Source: Nyssa sinensis (lineage: Eukaryota; Streptophyta; Magnoliopsida; Cornales; Nyssaceae). From it: a DNA stretch of 64,000 nt. The stretch is taken from contig CM018052.1 in assembly GCA_008638375.1 (NCBI GenBank), forward strand, positions 15,898,450 to 15,962,449. The letters run 5' to 3'. Made by a program: the position numbers and the translations under genes. Below, piece after piece: positions 45,401-57,565 of the stretch (the first letter of the stretch is position 1; the number at the start of each line of letters is the position of its first letter). The notes beneath the pieces are model-generated. The model saw only the letters and a list, made by a program, of their open reading frames with translations, had not been told where the DNA came from and searched no databases.

Positions 45401-45868
45401 CTTGTGTGGTAATGGGACTTAACTGAGAAGCCTTTCTCTTCTTTCTATCCTTCTTTATCCTAGAAAATTTATGAACATTTCATAAATCTCACATGAAATT
45501 TAACTTGATTCCATTTTAATTCAAAATTCAACTTGAGTTAGACTATCTTGCTGTCTATGTGTTTTCATGATAACTGAAAATTACCTTTGTATCCATTCTT
45601 TCAGGGTTTCAGTGTCTTCTTGTTTTTTTAACTTAGCTTCTGCAATCATTGCCTTGGTGGGCATTTTGTACATAAAAGGCCGGACAGAAACTACCTCGGT
45701 TGTTTTGGCTATCTTTATATTTTGTTCAATCATCTTTTGTTGCCATAATAGTTCTTGCATGAACTCCTGCTGTTTCTTATCAACCGCTCTTTCAGCTTTA
45801 GTCATGATAGTGAACTTCTTTGGTTCCTTACCCTTTCCCTCCATGACAGTCTTGAGTTTTTTTTTATC
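45401..45868 (-). CDS. Conserved LTR-encoded ORF (LTR1 copy), spliced
   Basis: ATG at 45842-45844; intact exon of about 87 codons, rich in Lys, Gln and Glu with a long helical/coiled-coil look, containing KQQEFMQELLWQQKMIEQNI and TEVVSVRPFMYKMPT. It matches the LTR3 ORF at roughly 60% identity by eye, with mostly conservative changes. Acceptor ATGTTATAG/G precedes it (exon start 45868) and donor CAAAG/GTAAT follows (45585/45584). Mini-exon 45459-45401 lies between TTTTCTAG/G and ACACAAG/GTAAGT. In phase, the frame passes through it into the terminal exon from 44898, stopping at TAG 44873-44875, predicting about 114 residues. No signal peptide, membrane segment or known domain recognised. Function unknown. 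Confidence 0.65.
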
Positions 45869-47495
45869 CTATAACATAACCTCAAGATGTCAGGATATGT
45901 ACCACCTCTAGGTAGTTCGGTCATTTTGTCATGTGCATAGACATGGAATTATTTAAGTTTTCATTGGGATAATTTTTAGCTCATTCGGATATTGTTTAGA
46001 CTTGATACAGGGCTAGGGGTATTTTGGTCATTTCACAGTTGTGAAGTTTTGATTTCGATTCGTCATCTGATCACGTGTACAGCCTTACAAGTATCAAGGT
46101 TTCTATTGGTTTCAGTTTCGTCTTAATCGGACTTCATTTGGGCTTCAAACAATGTTAGGGGCATTTTGGTAATTTCGTGCGTCATATTTTTCGGTACTTT
46201 ATTTGCTAGTACGGACTTCAGCATTGAGTCTGGAATATCCGACATAGTCAAAATGGACTATCTTTTAGTGTAATTCGGTCCTAAGTGTCACTAGGGGCAG
46301 TACAGTTATTTTTCCTTTTCGGGTCTGTATTTTTCGGGACTTAATTTTGCAAATCGGACTCTGCCATTGAGTCCAGAATGCTTGAAATAGTGAAAATACA
46401 CTATTCATTTGATTTATTCGGCCTCCGTTTGACTTATTTATGACCTAGGGGTAATTTGGTCATTTTTATTTAATTAATAAATTAATTAAATAAATAAATT
46501 TATTATTTATTAATTTATCAGGGGTATAAATGGAATAAAATATCAAAAACTGGGCCAGAGTGGAATTTTCCAAAACTGTTGGGGCTGTTTTGTAATTTTT
46601 CAAAAGATTTAAACTGAACCAAAAGGTTCAGTCCGTATGCAATTGAACCAGACCGGTCCAGTCCGGTTTTAACCGGTTCAAGGTACTGTGCTGACGTCAG
46701 CCCTAAAATTAAAAATTTTAAAAAATCAGTTAACAGAACGACGCAGTTTTGGTTTATGGGTTTTATCCGTTTCTTATTCGGGTCGGGGCCCGACCCGAAG
46801 ACCCGAAGACCCGATCCATGCCCAACAGTGTTCATCGTCCCCACCCGTCTAGGGCTACTGTTGCCCTAGAAAATTGTAGAATATTCTCCCTCGATTTCGT
46901 GAAGTTTTAGGTTCTGTTTTCAACAGGTTTCGATCCTAAACGACTTCTGGGAGTAAAGCCAACCTTTTGGCATTAGTTTCAAGCTTCAAATTCAACAATG
47001 GAGGCTTGTTTCAACCGATTATTGTGGAGAGTTTCAGTTGGGTCATACGGCCTTGTTTCTCAACCATTTTGCACGAGGTTTGGTCCTCTGTAACCCTCAC
47101 AACAAGATCTTCAATTACCAATCCTTAAATCTCAGTTTAGGGGTCTGATTTAGAGATTTGGTTTTTGGGCCGAAAAGAATAGCCTCGATTTTAAGGGCTT
47201 ACACCTAGGTTTCTAGGTCGCGGATGGTGATATTTAGGGTCCTAGGATGGTCTATTTCGGGTATTGACAAACGAAAAGTCGTTTGGTTGAGGTCGATTCA
47301 GACCTGCAACCCGAGGTCCATCAATGGCGGTTTGCTACGGGTTTGGGTTTTTGGGGCAGTTTTATGGGTCCAAGTATGCACAACACTCCAGGTTTCAATG
47401 TCCAACCATTATACATGCATTTACAGTCCCAAAGGAAATAAAACAGTAGCCAAAAAAAAATCCAAAGAGAAAATTTAAAATTTTGGCTTGCTTAC

Positions 47496-47600
47496 CTTCG
47501 AACAGTGGTCTCTTCTAGGGTTCGTATTCAAGCAAAAGCCTCCCGATGGAGTAGGTCCAGTCCAGCCCTTTAGTTCTCAGTCCTTAGCTTCCTTCTAAGC
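47496..47600 (-). other. Candidate first exon and splice donor of the LTR1 transcript
   Basis: The minus strand donor GTTCGAAG/GTAAGCAAGCC (47496/47495) aligns with LTR3 GTGAAAG/GTGAACCCACC (57675/57676), both followed by CAAAAA.TTTTAAA. It defines a non-coding leader exon and an intron of about 1.6 kb. Confidence 0.5.
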
Positions 47601-47640
47601 TCCTTCAATGGTTACACCAATGCACACACTTTGTGTATAT

Positions 47641-48941
47641 CCCTCCCTTCGAGGCTCATTATGTTCAACATTTATTGTTAAATATGAACGTTTGCTACAT
47701 TCGCCAGATTCATCCATGGAATATTTTACTTTTTTTTATCCTACACAAGTATAATTTTAAAATTCCAATTGTTAGTCAATTCTGCATCCAAACCTCTCTC
47801 ATTACCCAGGTGCTACTTAATTAAACACCCAGGTGCTAGTCAGTTAAACAAAAAATGCTAATCAGTTAAGCACCCATGTGCTAATCAATTGAGTACCCAT
47901 AGGTCTATTTGTAGGCATAATTTTCTTATGAGCTCTGATATGTTGAGATAGCTGAAAGTTTGGGGGTTGTTTAAAGCAGAGTGGAGACAAATGATCATGT
48001 GGTCTATCATTTTTCTTTCCCTCTTTTCAAATAAAATCCTAAAAAATAAGCTAAAAGAACTCATGGAATTTCATTGATATTTAATTGAATTCTTCTAATA
48101 GTGACACGTCTATGGTGGTCATTCAAAGTAGTCTGTTTTACAGATATGACAATCATTACCATTTATAGAGATAACTATCACAAAATTGTTAACCAATAGT
48201 CATCACCACTTCAAAGAGCCAAAATTTAATGCTAGCAGTAGAAAAAAAAAATGACCCCAACCCATATATTGAAAGCATGTCTTCTCATCATGTATACAAC
48301 TCGACAATTAATTTGATCATATAAAGTTTATCTAATGTAGATTATTATGAAGAGAAAAATATTAGTTCAAAGCACAACTTACAAAAGATGACCAAAAAAA
48401 GTGGAAGCAAGAGTTAGCCAGAGATGAGAAGCAGAACATGGAGTTGTCGGTAGGAGGAGGAGGTGTTGGTGGCTGCATCGGCATCGGTAGTGGTGGTGGT
48501 GTCATCGGCAGGAAAATGAGGTGTGGAAGAATCGGTAGGAAGAAGAGAAAATAAGAGAACCGGGAAGGAAAGTAATGTACCAGGACAGGAAAAGCTTGGA
48601 AAATAGGGGGAAAATAGGGGATTTTGTTTTGTATAATGAAATTTCAAATTTGAGATTTTAATTTCATTAGGGTTGCTTTATGCCTGACTAGGTAGCCACA
48701 TCAACAGGTATAGGTTTAAGGTAAAATTTTCTTGTAAGGATAACATTATTGATAAAAAAAAAAATCTCTAGTCCTATTTATGATGACAACAATGCAATAC
48801 TAAATTAATGCAGGCCATTTCAAAATTAATGCGATGATCCTACTTAAAGTTCATGACCATATAAACGACAATTTTTTTTTCAAATTTTCTTACCTTGCGT
48901 ATTTTTTTTAGTTATTTTGCAAACTCGTGTTATTTGTTAAG
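47641..48941. other. Spacer with a short tandem repeat, no gene recognised
   Basis: About four copies of a roughly 23-34-bp unit with CACCCAGGTGCTAATCAGTTAA lie at 47807-47900. The frame at 48414-48647 (minus, 77 codons, Ser/Thr/Pro-rich) has no known relatives that I recognise. A poorly supported LTR-like start (TGTAACACCTCAAATATT) is at 48942. Confidence 0.5.
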
Positions 48942-49105
48942 TGTAACACCTCAAATATTAATATTTTTATAGTATGTGAATTACTTTGTATTTCATATCA
49001 TGATAATATGATCTCATGTGAAATAAATCTTTGACTAAGCTTACTTTGGAGATTCTAAACCCATTTGGCAAGAAATGCCACTTTTGAAACCCTAATTAAA
49101 AGAAA

Positions 49106-49396
49106 TTAGAAGTTAAAATATAAATTACTCATTGCCTTAGCATATAGTTGAATAAGTTTGAGGTCTTTTTCATTCTATTCTTGTTCTTCCTTAGCAACCT
49201 TGGTCGTGCTAGTAGAACTTTTGGATTTCATAGGAATATGAGGTACATTTGTAATTACCTTCCATATTTTATAATCTAAGGCTTGAAAATAGATTTTCAT
49301 TATAGCCTTCCATTAAGTATAGTTTTGGCCATTAAACAAAAGGCATCTGTTTATCGATTGACCTTCGGCAAAGACAGTTCTTACAATATTTGTCAT
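49106..49396 (-). pseudogene. Copia (SIRE/Maximus-like) gag N-terminal fragment
   Basis: Starting at the ATG 49396-49394, about 40 bp after a primer-binding site, the frame contains FNGQNYT-stop-WKAIMKIYFQALDYKIWKVI and later LKLIQLYAKAMSNLYFN. This resembles the conserved N-terminal gag region of plant SIRE/Maximus copia elements. Two TAA/TAG stops interrupt it, and it ends at 49106. The following DNA is unrelated, so the element is truncated here. Confidence 0.8.
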
Positions 49397-49440
49397 ATCT
49401 TTTCTCTTAAAGTGTTAATTCTATTTTACAAGAGACGAGA

Positions 49441-49451
49441 CTCTAATACCA
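49441..49451 (-). other. tRNA-Met primer-binding site (copia)
   Basis: The minus strand TGGTATTAGAG lies two bases after the LTR end (…GGTAACA) and ahead of the gag fragment. It differs from TGGTATCAGAG at one position. Confidence 0.8.
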
Positions 49452-49453
49452 CT

Positions 49454-51010
49454 TGTTACCCAGATATTTACCCTAGAAAGGGTGAAAATGGTGTGTTACA
49501 AATATTAGATTCTTTTTGGATCTTAAAAAATGAAAGTTGTAAATGCACAATAAATAAATAATAGAGAGAGAGAGAGAGAACAAACACAGCAGTTTTACAA
49601 GGTTCGAAAAACTTCCTACGTCCATGACTCAAGTATCCCTACTTGAGTTTTTTCATTATTTTGACCTCTTTGTAGGTGGAGACCAAACCTTTACAAAGCG
49701 AAGATCGCAACCCTCTTATCCCAGCAAAATATACCATCTTGCCTCACCGAGTAGTACTTACCCACAACTCTCAGTGCAATGAGATGATACAAAGATGTTT
49801 ACCAAATAGCACTCGCTTTTAGAGTAGTTTTGGTGCAATAAGATGTTCACTCTCTATAGATAGATCAGGTGTTAGCTCTCAGTATTTATAACTTTCAGAT
49901 CTAGATTTGGAAGATGTTAAATCTAAAGTCAATAACAAAGATATGAAAGTGTAAGCTTGTAAGTGATTGCTTAGAAAGCCCTAAAAAACCTCTATTTATA
50001 TCCTTTTAAAGTGTATGTTCGTTGCTTTTCAAAAAGAGTCGTTTCCCCCATTTTTGTCTGTTCAAAACTTGAATTTGCAATTGCCAAATCGACTGAATCA
50101 TCAACTAATTGACTGTAATAAGGATTGGTCGACTGATTAGGTCAACTTATTTATCTAGAGGGTTTAAGGTTCATTTAGTTAAGAATAATTAGTCAAGTGG
50201 TTCTATTTGTACACTATTTTTGCCTTTAAGAAGTGGTCGACTAATATTTCCTTTAGGTTGACTGATTTGGATAGTGTGCTTAGAAAATTCATCAAATTGT
50301 CATTCAGTTGACTGGTTCTATGAATCAGTCAACTGGTTTTGTTTGTACATTAATTTTTCCTTTAAAAGATAGTCGACTGAATCTCTCTAAAGGTCGAATG
50401 ATTTGGATAGTTTTGTAAAACATCACTTAGTCTACTGGTTCTAGTATCAGTTAACTGGTTTGATTAGTGTAACTAATAAGCTTTAAGAATCAGTTGACCG
50501 GTTCCATGAACTGTAGACTGATTTTGATAGTAAGTGTCTTCTAACTGATTTTTCTTAATGTACTTTTATCAAAACCTTTTGATCTTTCAAAACCTAAGTT
50601 ATGGAAATGTTTTTTTTTCTTCTGAAAAATCATTTGAGGTTAGTTCTTAGATGATCATTTTAAATAGCAACAGCTTACGACTAATGATCAATCTAATTCT
50701 AACGTCACTCAAAACCCAAAACCCAAAATAAGGAAAATGAAAGTCTTCACTTGAATCCTTAGGCTTTAGTAAGTCCAATTTGCTTGAATTATCATGAGAG
50801 CATTCCACCTGTTTTGATATTTACTTTGGAGCATATTCTTGAGTGGAGTTTTCTAGCTTGATGGGCTTTTGTCATTTACTTAGTCAACGATCTTCTTTGA
50901 CCTAGATAACCTATTGCATTATCACTTGGATAAAACATTAGCCCATTGAATAATTTTTTTTTCATCAAAATTACTGAGATGCCCTTGGTTAAAAACCTTT
51001 ACGGCTAACA
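49454..51010 (-). repeat. Copia LTR flanked by both primer site and polypurine tract
   Basis: The minus strand begins TGTTAGCCGTAAAGG at 51010 and ends CTGGGTAACA at 49454 (1557 bp). Upstream is the polypurine tract AAAAAATGGGGAGAT (51025-51011), preceded by TTTGTCATCAT as in SIRE-like elements; downstream is the primer site. Repeats of the form GTCGACTGATT...AGTCAACTGG populate 50090-50540. An AG microsatellite is at 49562-49579. It therefore serves as 3' LTR of one unit and 5' LTR of the next. Confidence 0.75.
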
Positions 51011-51186
51011 ATCTCCCCATTTTTTATGATGACAAAATAATATCATTTGCAAATAGTGAATAAATAGCACAAATGATAGAGAATAAAAATTATTGCATGT
51101 TTTGTTTGTGCATTTGAATATCATTATCAATAACAAATATTGTACATAACACATAAGAACGATATATCAAAAAAAGAAGTATTAAT

Positions 51187-53260
51187 AGGCGTAACTTGTC
51201 TGATAAATTATTAAAATTCCTTTATGGGTTTAAAAGACAGTCAAATGACTTAAAAACAATACTATATGGTTTCCTTAGGGTTTTTTTTATCACTATAACC
51301 CATTTTTTATATTCGTTTAGGTAAAAGGGTACCCGAGATGTAAGCTAAAGAGTAATGGCCATAGAAAACCGTAAGACTTGATACGATACCTTAGTGCTAT
51401 GGGCCAAGTTGGTTCCGAAAATAAAACAAGAAATATGTAAGACAATTAACAAACATTATGAAAGACACAGGTAGTATCTCATTGTAGTAGAGTGAGGATT
51501 GAGACTAGGACAATGTCCTGATGTGTATACTTGTTATGTTATTCACATGATGTGTTTATCTGTATCATTTAATACCTTGCCATTACATTATGAAAGATAA
51601 TTGACAAATATTAGGAAAGACCTAGGTAGTGTCTCATTGTAGGAGAGTGAGGATTGAGACTAGGACAATGTCCTGATGTGTATACTTGTTATGTTATTGA
51701 CATTATGTGTTTATTTATATATATATATATATCATTTAATACCTTGCCATTACATTATCAGTATGATGTGATTGTTATATTGAATGTGATAATGTTGGAT
51801 AATTGCATGATGGTACTGGATACATATGATTGTCATGTTGATGTTTATCATGATTTTTGTTTCTGTCATGGATATATATGACTGTTGTTACTCCTGTATC
51901 TATTCGTTAAATCATATATCCTTTCTTATGGTTGTTAGTATTGTTGTGGATATGAATGGTGTTGATATACATATTTTTGACTATACTTGAGCAGTGTGAG
52001 ATTTGAGAGGATATTAATGTTGATGAGCACCGTTTGTGTGGATTGAGATATTGGAATTGAGAAAAAAAACACCTATGAGAAAAGACTTTGGATGAGAATT
52101 AGTTACGTCTTTTGTATGCTATTGAGCATGGCGACATTAAGTTTTACCCGGGGTTTCATTTATGAAAGGAATGGTGTCTTCCCTAGGCTTGCGAGCCGTA
52201 AACCCATACAGGTGGTCATTTGTTTCCATAGGGTTAGTAGCCTGTAAAGCACATAGGCTTACCGGGAGCTAAATTAGGTGGATACTCATTGGATTAAGAT
52301 TGTTGAGAGAATGGAATGAGAGGAATAACATTTTATCCCTTTTTGCTGTAGATTGATTCACTTGAGATTATTTCCCTTGACTTATCTGTGAAATTGCATT
52401 ATGATTATTGATGGACTGTACACTGCTATTTGTGATACTATGGCAATTGTGAATGGTTCCTTAGCTGTGAATGTATACATTATTCTTGTGGCTTTAAACA
52501 AGAAATGGAGGTGCTTTGTGGGTTGGGTAAGCTTACACTTACATATTTTGATTGGTTATGTATTTATATACATTATTCTTGTGGCATTAAAATAGGAAAT
52601 GGATGTGCTTCGTGAGATTATAGTTTTATAATTATGTCATGTGTCTGACCCTTCATATATTGATTACCTGGCTATTATTGTCAAACCACATGTAGTGGCT
52701 CAATGCCATTTTGATACTTATGTTTATGCCTGTGTTTGGGAAATGATGATATGGTGTGCTTGTGATGCATACTGGACAATAGGGTGTGTCCTCTTCAAAC
52801 TTGCATTAGTTTTTGCATGCTGCTTACTTGTGTATTTTGGGAAACCTTACTAAGTGTTATGGCTCACCTTTACTGTTCATGGGAATGATGAGTATTGACT
52901 TAATGGAAGATAGTTGCAGAAGCAGTACATGATGGATTGAAGTCATCATAGTATTTAATTTCATTCATTTATTTATTCAGTAACATTTATTAGGGTGTTT
53001 GTACCCTTCAGACTGTTATTGTACATGTATATGTTGGACTGTAGAGTCAGCTCTAGGTGTTACCATGTTGTTAGATGTTTGGCATTGTACCTTGCGGGAC
53101 TTGAACAAGTCGAATCAAAGAATCAAACAGGAACCAATTGAAGGAACTAAATAAAAAAATGGCATGTATTTTATGTACTTGACTAGGATGGTTAGTCCTA
53201 TTACCTACCTTATCGGGGTCCAATGACCCTTAACTGGCCCTGCGGGTCAGGGGCGTGACA
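51187..53260 (+). repeat. Long gypsy-type LTR, copy 3, 5' truncated
   Basis: Homologous to copy 1 from about 7596 onward; ends GGTCAGGGGCGTGACA at 53260. It begins abruptly at the copia tail. A segment of about 140-155 bp (from 51441) is tandemly duplicated, with the second copy starting near 51596, and a second smaller duplication (CATTATTCTTGTGGC...GGAAATGGAGGTGCTT) is at about 52476-52620. No primer site follows; an AC/AT microsatellite does. Confidence 0.8.
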
Positions 53261-53289
53261 ACACACACACACACACACATATATATATT
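53261..53289. repeat. AC/AT microsatellite
   Basis: About ten AC repeats followed by a few AT repeats directly at the LTR copy 3 end. Confidence 0.9.
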
Positions 53290-53799
53290 ACTTGTTAAAA
53301 AGAATATGTGAAGATATAAAAATGCATTGTATATAATAAAAGATTCTATACAAGTGATTGATTTGATTAACAAAAAAAATCTAATACATGTCCGAAAGGC
53401 CAAAAATATATGATAGATGTTTGTCTACAAAAAAAGAGAGGATGAAACTAAGTGCCACAAGCTGGTCACTTCTTGTTCTGTATAGGTGCACCCTGTTGTG
53501 TTTCTTATGCGAGACCTGGTGGTCCAACATCAACATCTATAGACCTGCCCCTCTTGCCACGTCCTTTGGCTCTCGTATATACTCTGAGTGGCTGATCGTT
53601 CACGTGTCACCGATTGTGTCTCCAACTATTTCACCGGTTGTGACTATAACTCAACCTATGTCACCCCCTCCACAAGCTCCTCATTCGTGACATGTTGTGA
53701 GTGAACAGAAGACATACGTGGTGAAACTGAAAGTTTGGACGAAAGAGAAGCCTCGTGTTGTAAGGTCATGGCAGCTAGAGGCGAGGTCTACACTATAAA
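53290..53799. other. Downstream part of the MULE remnant or spacer
   Basis: Broken frames only. Plus-strand 53388-53690 is open for 100 codons (contains PKIYDRCL, Ser/Pro-rich end) but shows no domain I can defend. It may be antisense to the decayed C-terminal part of the transposase. Confidence 0.4.
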
Positions 53800-54934
53800 T
53801 AATCTGGACTCAAATGGCTACGCAGATGATGTGGAGGCCTCGGTCGTATCTAATGGTCGAGGGGGATAAAACCTCATGTTGTCTCCAATGCTGAAATTAT
53901 GGTTGTAGTTGAGTTTGGGGCTGGGTATGAGAAAGTAAGCCAAGTTGAGAATAGGGCCGATGCTGAATTTGGGGATCGAGGTAGGACTGACATTGTGGCT
54001 CGAACTAGGACTGAGTCTGGGGCTCTTGCTGCTTGGACTCGGACTAAGTTTGGGGCTCTTATTGCTTAAACATGTGACCCTCCTCGTATATAGCCTCCAA
54101 GAAAATGGTAGATATGTCTGGATACTTTGTAATCTCAAAAATCCTATGCTTCTTTCTCTCGTGTATAACACATGGTTACCCTCTATTGGAACCTACACTC
54201 GTGATGCATCTTACACCGTAGAGACCAAACTGTAGAATTTGTCTCCACCACTTCATACTGCTGATGTGTTCGGATGGAATATAACTGCATATCTCCTCTC
54301 AACTTTTCCTTGTCAGGGAACACAAGACCCTTAGATAACTCATCTCTCATCGGGTCCTATGATTGATCATGATGTGATGAAGAAGTGTCCAATGTCTCAT
54401 TAGGTAGATCAAAACTTGTGAAGAATGGTGACATAGCCTCGTGCAATCAAATCTGATCGTGCATCTCAGCACCAACCTTGGTGGCTTCCGCCTCTTCATT
54501 TTCACTTAACTCATCCACCATCTATAATTCCTCCTCCTCAACTTCTTTTTCATTCAAGTTATGCGGTGTCAAGTTTGCAGTGAGCCTGTGTATAATTAGG
54601 CTAAAAAAATGAGCTCTCAGGAATGTCAAGTGACGAGCTCTCATACTCTTGTGTGAGTAGTGTCACGAATTGACCAAGAGCCTGATTACTACCCCACCCT
54701 CCAAACATATCCTCCGTTTACACATACAAGATTCTCAAACACACAATCTAGAATTACCTCAACAATATTATCATCAACGATGTCCAACGATATGTATTTT
54801 TATCAACTGAGGTCCTAGTGTCGATGGAAATCTACATTTCATCCTCAATTGATAGAGATTTCTATGTAGTTGTAGTACACTATAAACAATATCCAGAAAC
54901 TGAGTATGACTAGTTCCATATTTCACTCGTATGT
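53800..54934 (-). pseudogene. MULE (Mutator-like) transposase N-terminal remnant, main part
   Basis: The minus frame shows IRVKYGTSHTQFLDIVYSVL and LYQLRMKCRFPS (MULE N-terminal ubiquitin-like region), an acidic linker (NLNEKEVEEEEL, ELSENEEAEAT), then FPDKEKLRGDMQLYSIRTHQ and WSLRCK (MuDR-type DNA-binding region), and a Ser/Pro-rich tail LSPSPSSKSPRLSPSS. Several stops and frame changes break it. Its first codons lie across LTR2 at 62679-62601. The catalytic DDE core was not found. It would have been a DNA transposase; it is now a relic. Confidence 0.7.
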
Positions 54935-57555
54935 TGTAACACCCTGACCCAAATTAAAGCATAATTATATAGTTAAGCATACTTAAAAAAATCTCAACTA
55001 CTTAATCGACCATATCATGAGACTAAGGACTAGATAGTCAAGTTTAGCCGAAAATTTGTATGCATGAGAAAATTTGGGCAAATCCTAATGAACTTTGACT
55101 TTAACTACTCTAATGCAAGACGTGATTAAATAATACAAATATATGTATAAAGTAACCCACAACGTAGGGCATATCAAGAGAACATATGCTCATGCATGTA
55201 CATAACCACACATTCATGTATATACATGAAAAGTGGAATACCACCACCCCAAAACAAGGGCCTATGTGTTGGATTTTCCCACTAAGAGCAATAATCATAC
55301 CAGACCACACAAGCCCTCATGAGAGATGGAGTGAAGAGAGGTCCAAGACACGTGTCAAACATGCAAAACTTGAAATGATTTCTTACAACCTAATATGTAA
55401 AAGGGAGATCAAACTTTCTGTCACTAGCACACAAGTGAGGTTGAGAGAGAAAGTCACTCGTGCATGAGAAGAAATAGAACCGAGCTGGGACTAGAGAGAG
55501 GAAGAAAAAAGACAAAGAAGAAAGAAAACTTGAGACTTCAAAGTTTACAAGGTTTGAACCGATCTATTGGTTTGTTTCTATTTCTTTGTAGGTTATGAGC
55601 TTAGTAGGTGATAGAAATAAGATTGCATGTGTCCCAAATGGCTGGTTCAAGCTCGAACCGCCATTAACGAAGCTCAAAAGCTTGCCCAGAAACCAAGTTA
55701 AACAAAACCCATTTATGTGATCGAGGACCAAAACTAGACTAAAAATGGATTACAAAGAAACAAAAACCACACGTTTTGGCCAAGAAATAAACATTTTATA
55801 GAGAGTTGTAGGTTTATCGGATAATTAGACTACCTTAAAAAATGAACAAAAAGCTTCATTTTGAAGCCATGGAATTATAGCCCTTGAAATTTGGAACACA
55901 CTGGTCCAAAAATGAACCATTTTGGTGGAGAAATGAGGGAGAAACAGTGAAGTTCCAGTGGTTACTAGAAAAGCATGAGAGAGACACACCGATCGATCTA
56001 ACTCGGTTCAAAGGACCAAATCGGTCCCAAATGAACCAAATAATAATTAGGACGCATTTAGTGAAAAAAATGAGTCAAAATAGTAGAATAAAATGGGTTT
56101 TTAAAACTTAGAATTTTGCAGATTCCAGTCACCGGAGCTGGAGGGGGTGACTGGAACCCCCATCGAAAAATTGATGAGGAAGACATTGTTCAGGATCTCG
56201 GGTCGGGTTCTAACCGAATAATCGAATAGGTTGGATTAATTCAAAACATTGTAATTTTATTAACGAGGGTGACGTCACGCTGACACAATGGACGGGATGA
56301 ACTAGTTGGTTTCCAATAGAATTGAGCCAGTTGGTTTCCAACAGAATTGAACCGGTTCACTTAATTTTGGACCGGACCAGATGGTTTTATTTAAATAAGT
56401 TTTTGAAATTCAATTTTGACCCCTAAACTCTTATTTTACTTCACTGTGGCCCAATCTTCTGAAAAATTTATTCAATCAAGTCCTTGAAAAATATAAATTA
56501 TTATATTTTAATTTATGGAATTTCAAAATTAAGAAATTACCCTTAAAATTAAGGGAAATTATAAAAATACCCCTGAACTTAAATGACCAAAATGCCCTTA
56601 TTATGTGAGAAAAACTCCACCTTAGCATAAAATGAGTTAGACGAAACCATATCAAGATCTGTAAAAAAACAAACTTATGTTTTTTTTACATTCTAGACCC
56701 AATGGTGGGCTTCGTTTGAGCAAATTAATTTTTGAAATACATAAATAGAAAAACTATACTAATTTCAAAAAAGTCCAAAAGGCTAAATTAAGCTACCAAA
56801 TGACCTTTGATGACTATGAGGGTACCTATCCTAAAGTTTTTCGACGTTCTGGACTCAATGGTGGAATCTGTTTCGTCACTTAAGAAACCAAAAGTACTGA
56901 GATGCAAAATTGGCCATTTTAAGGCACCTTTAAGGGTACAAAAAGCTATCAGAAGAGTATAGAAGAATCAATAAAGATCTAATTTGGTTATCATAAGTCC
57001 ATAAACCTAAAATACAACCCATAGGACTAAAAGCTAGCAGATCCATCAATAAATCCAAAATAAGCCTTTTGTAATATCCCGACCCGGGATACCGGGTCAC
57101 ATGACACGTATTACGAAGAAAAGAAATTTTATATATATATATAATTAATTAATTATTAAATTAATTAATTAAGTATAAGAAAAGTATATATATTAATTAT
57201 ATGATATATGTATATGTATAAAGTGAAATGTGTATGTATGGATATGAAAACATGTATGTATGTAAGTATGTATATGTATAAGTGAAATATGAAAAGAGTG
57301 AACAGTGTGTGAAAAGGGGTGTGTGTGTGTCGGCTGGTGTGTGTGTGTGTGTGTTGTCTTATATATGTGTATATGTATATATATGTATATATTATATGTA
57401 TAAATATCTCAAAAAAAATTAATGTAAAGCAAGCTTGGGAAGAACAAAATTTATGAGATGGGAGGGCTATGTAGGGCTATGAAATCAGAAAGAAGAGAGA
57501 GAGGACTGTAGAGAGAGATTTGGAGGAGAGAGAGAGAGAGGTCGGTTATCTTTGC

Positions 57556-57565
57556 TTTAAAAACC
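57556..57565 (+). promoter_or_regulatory. Candidate TATA-like promoter element of LTR3
   Basis: TTTAAAAACC lies about 110 bp ahead of the leader-exon donor, after a GA-rich microsatellite (57500-57540). It is weak as a TATA box; position is the main argument. Confidence 0.3.

Larger units (their letters stand above)
44524..47640 (-). repeat. LTR1: gypsy-type LTR carrying a spliced conserved ORF
   Basis: The 3' end (minus strand GCACAGGGTGGGTATGGGGGATGTGAGA at 44524) is homologous to the LTR2/LTR3 end. Internally it follows LTR3 collinearly: terminal exon acceptor (44899), mini-exon (45459-45401), ORF exon (45868-45585), GGACTC-type repeat units (46198-46360), a GACCGGTTCAGT-rich segment (about 46630-46690), and exon-1 donor CGAAG/GTAAGC (47496/47495). 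The LTR start was not found; it is probably truncated near 47640. The end is TGTGAGA instead of CGTGACA. Confidence 0.75.

Noticed and set aside
48942..49090. A further LTR start (TGTAACACCTCAAATATT)
   Set aside because: Only the first bases look LTR-like; no matching end, promoter or homologous copy was found, so it is mentioned only within the spacer.
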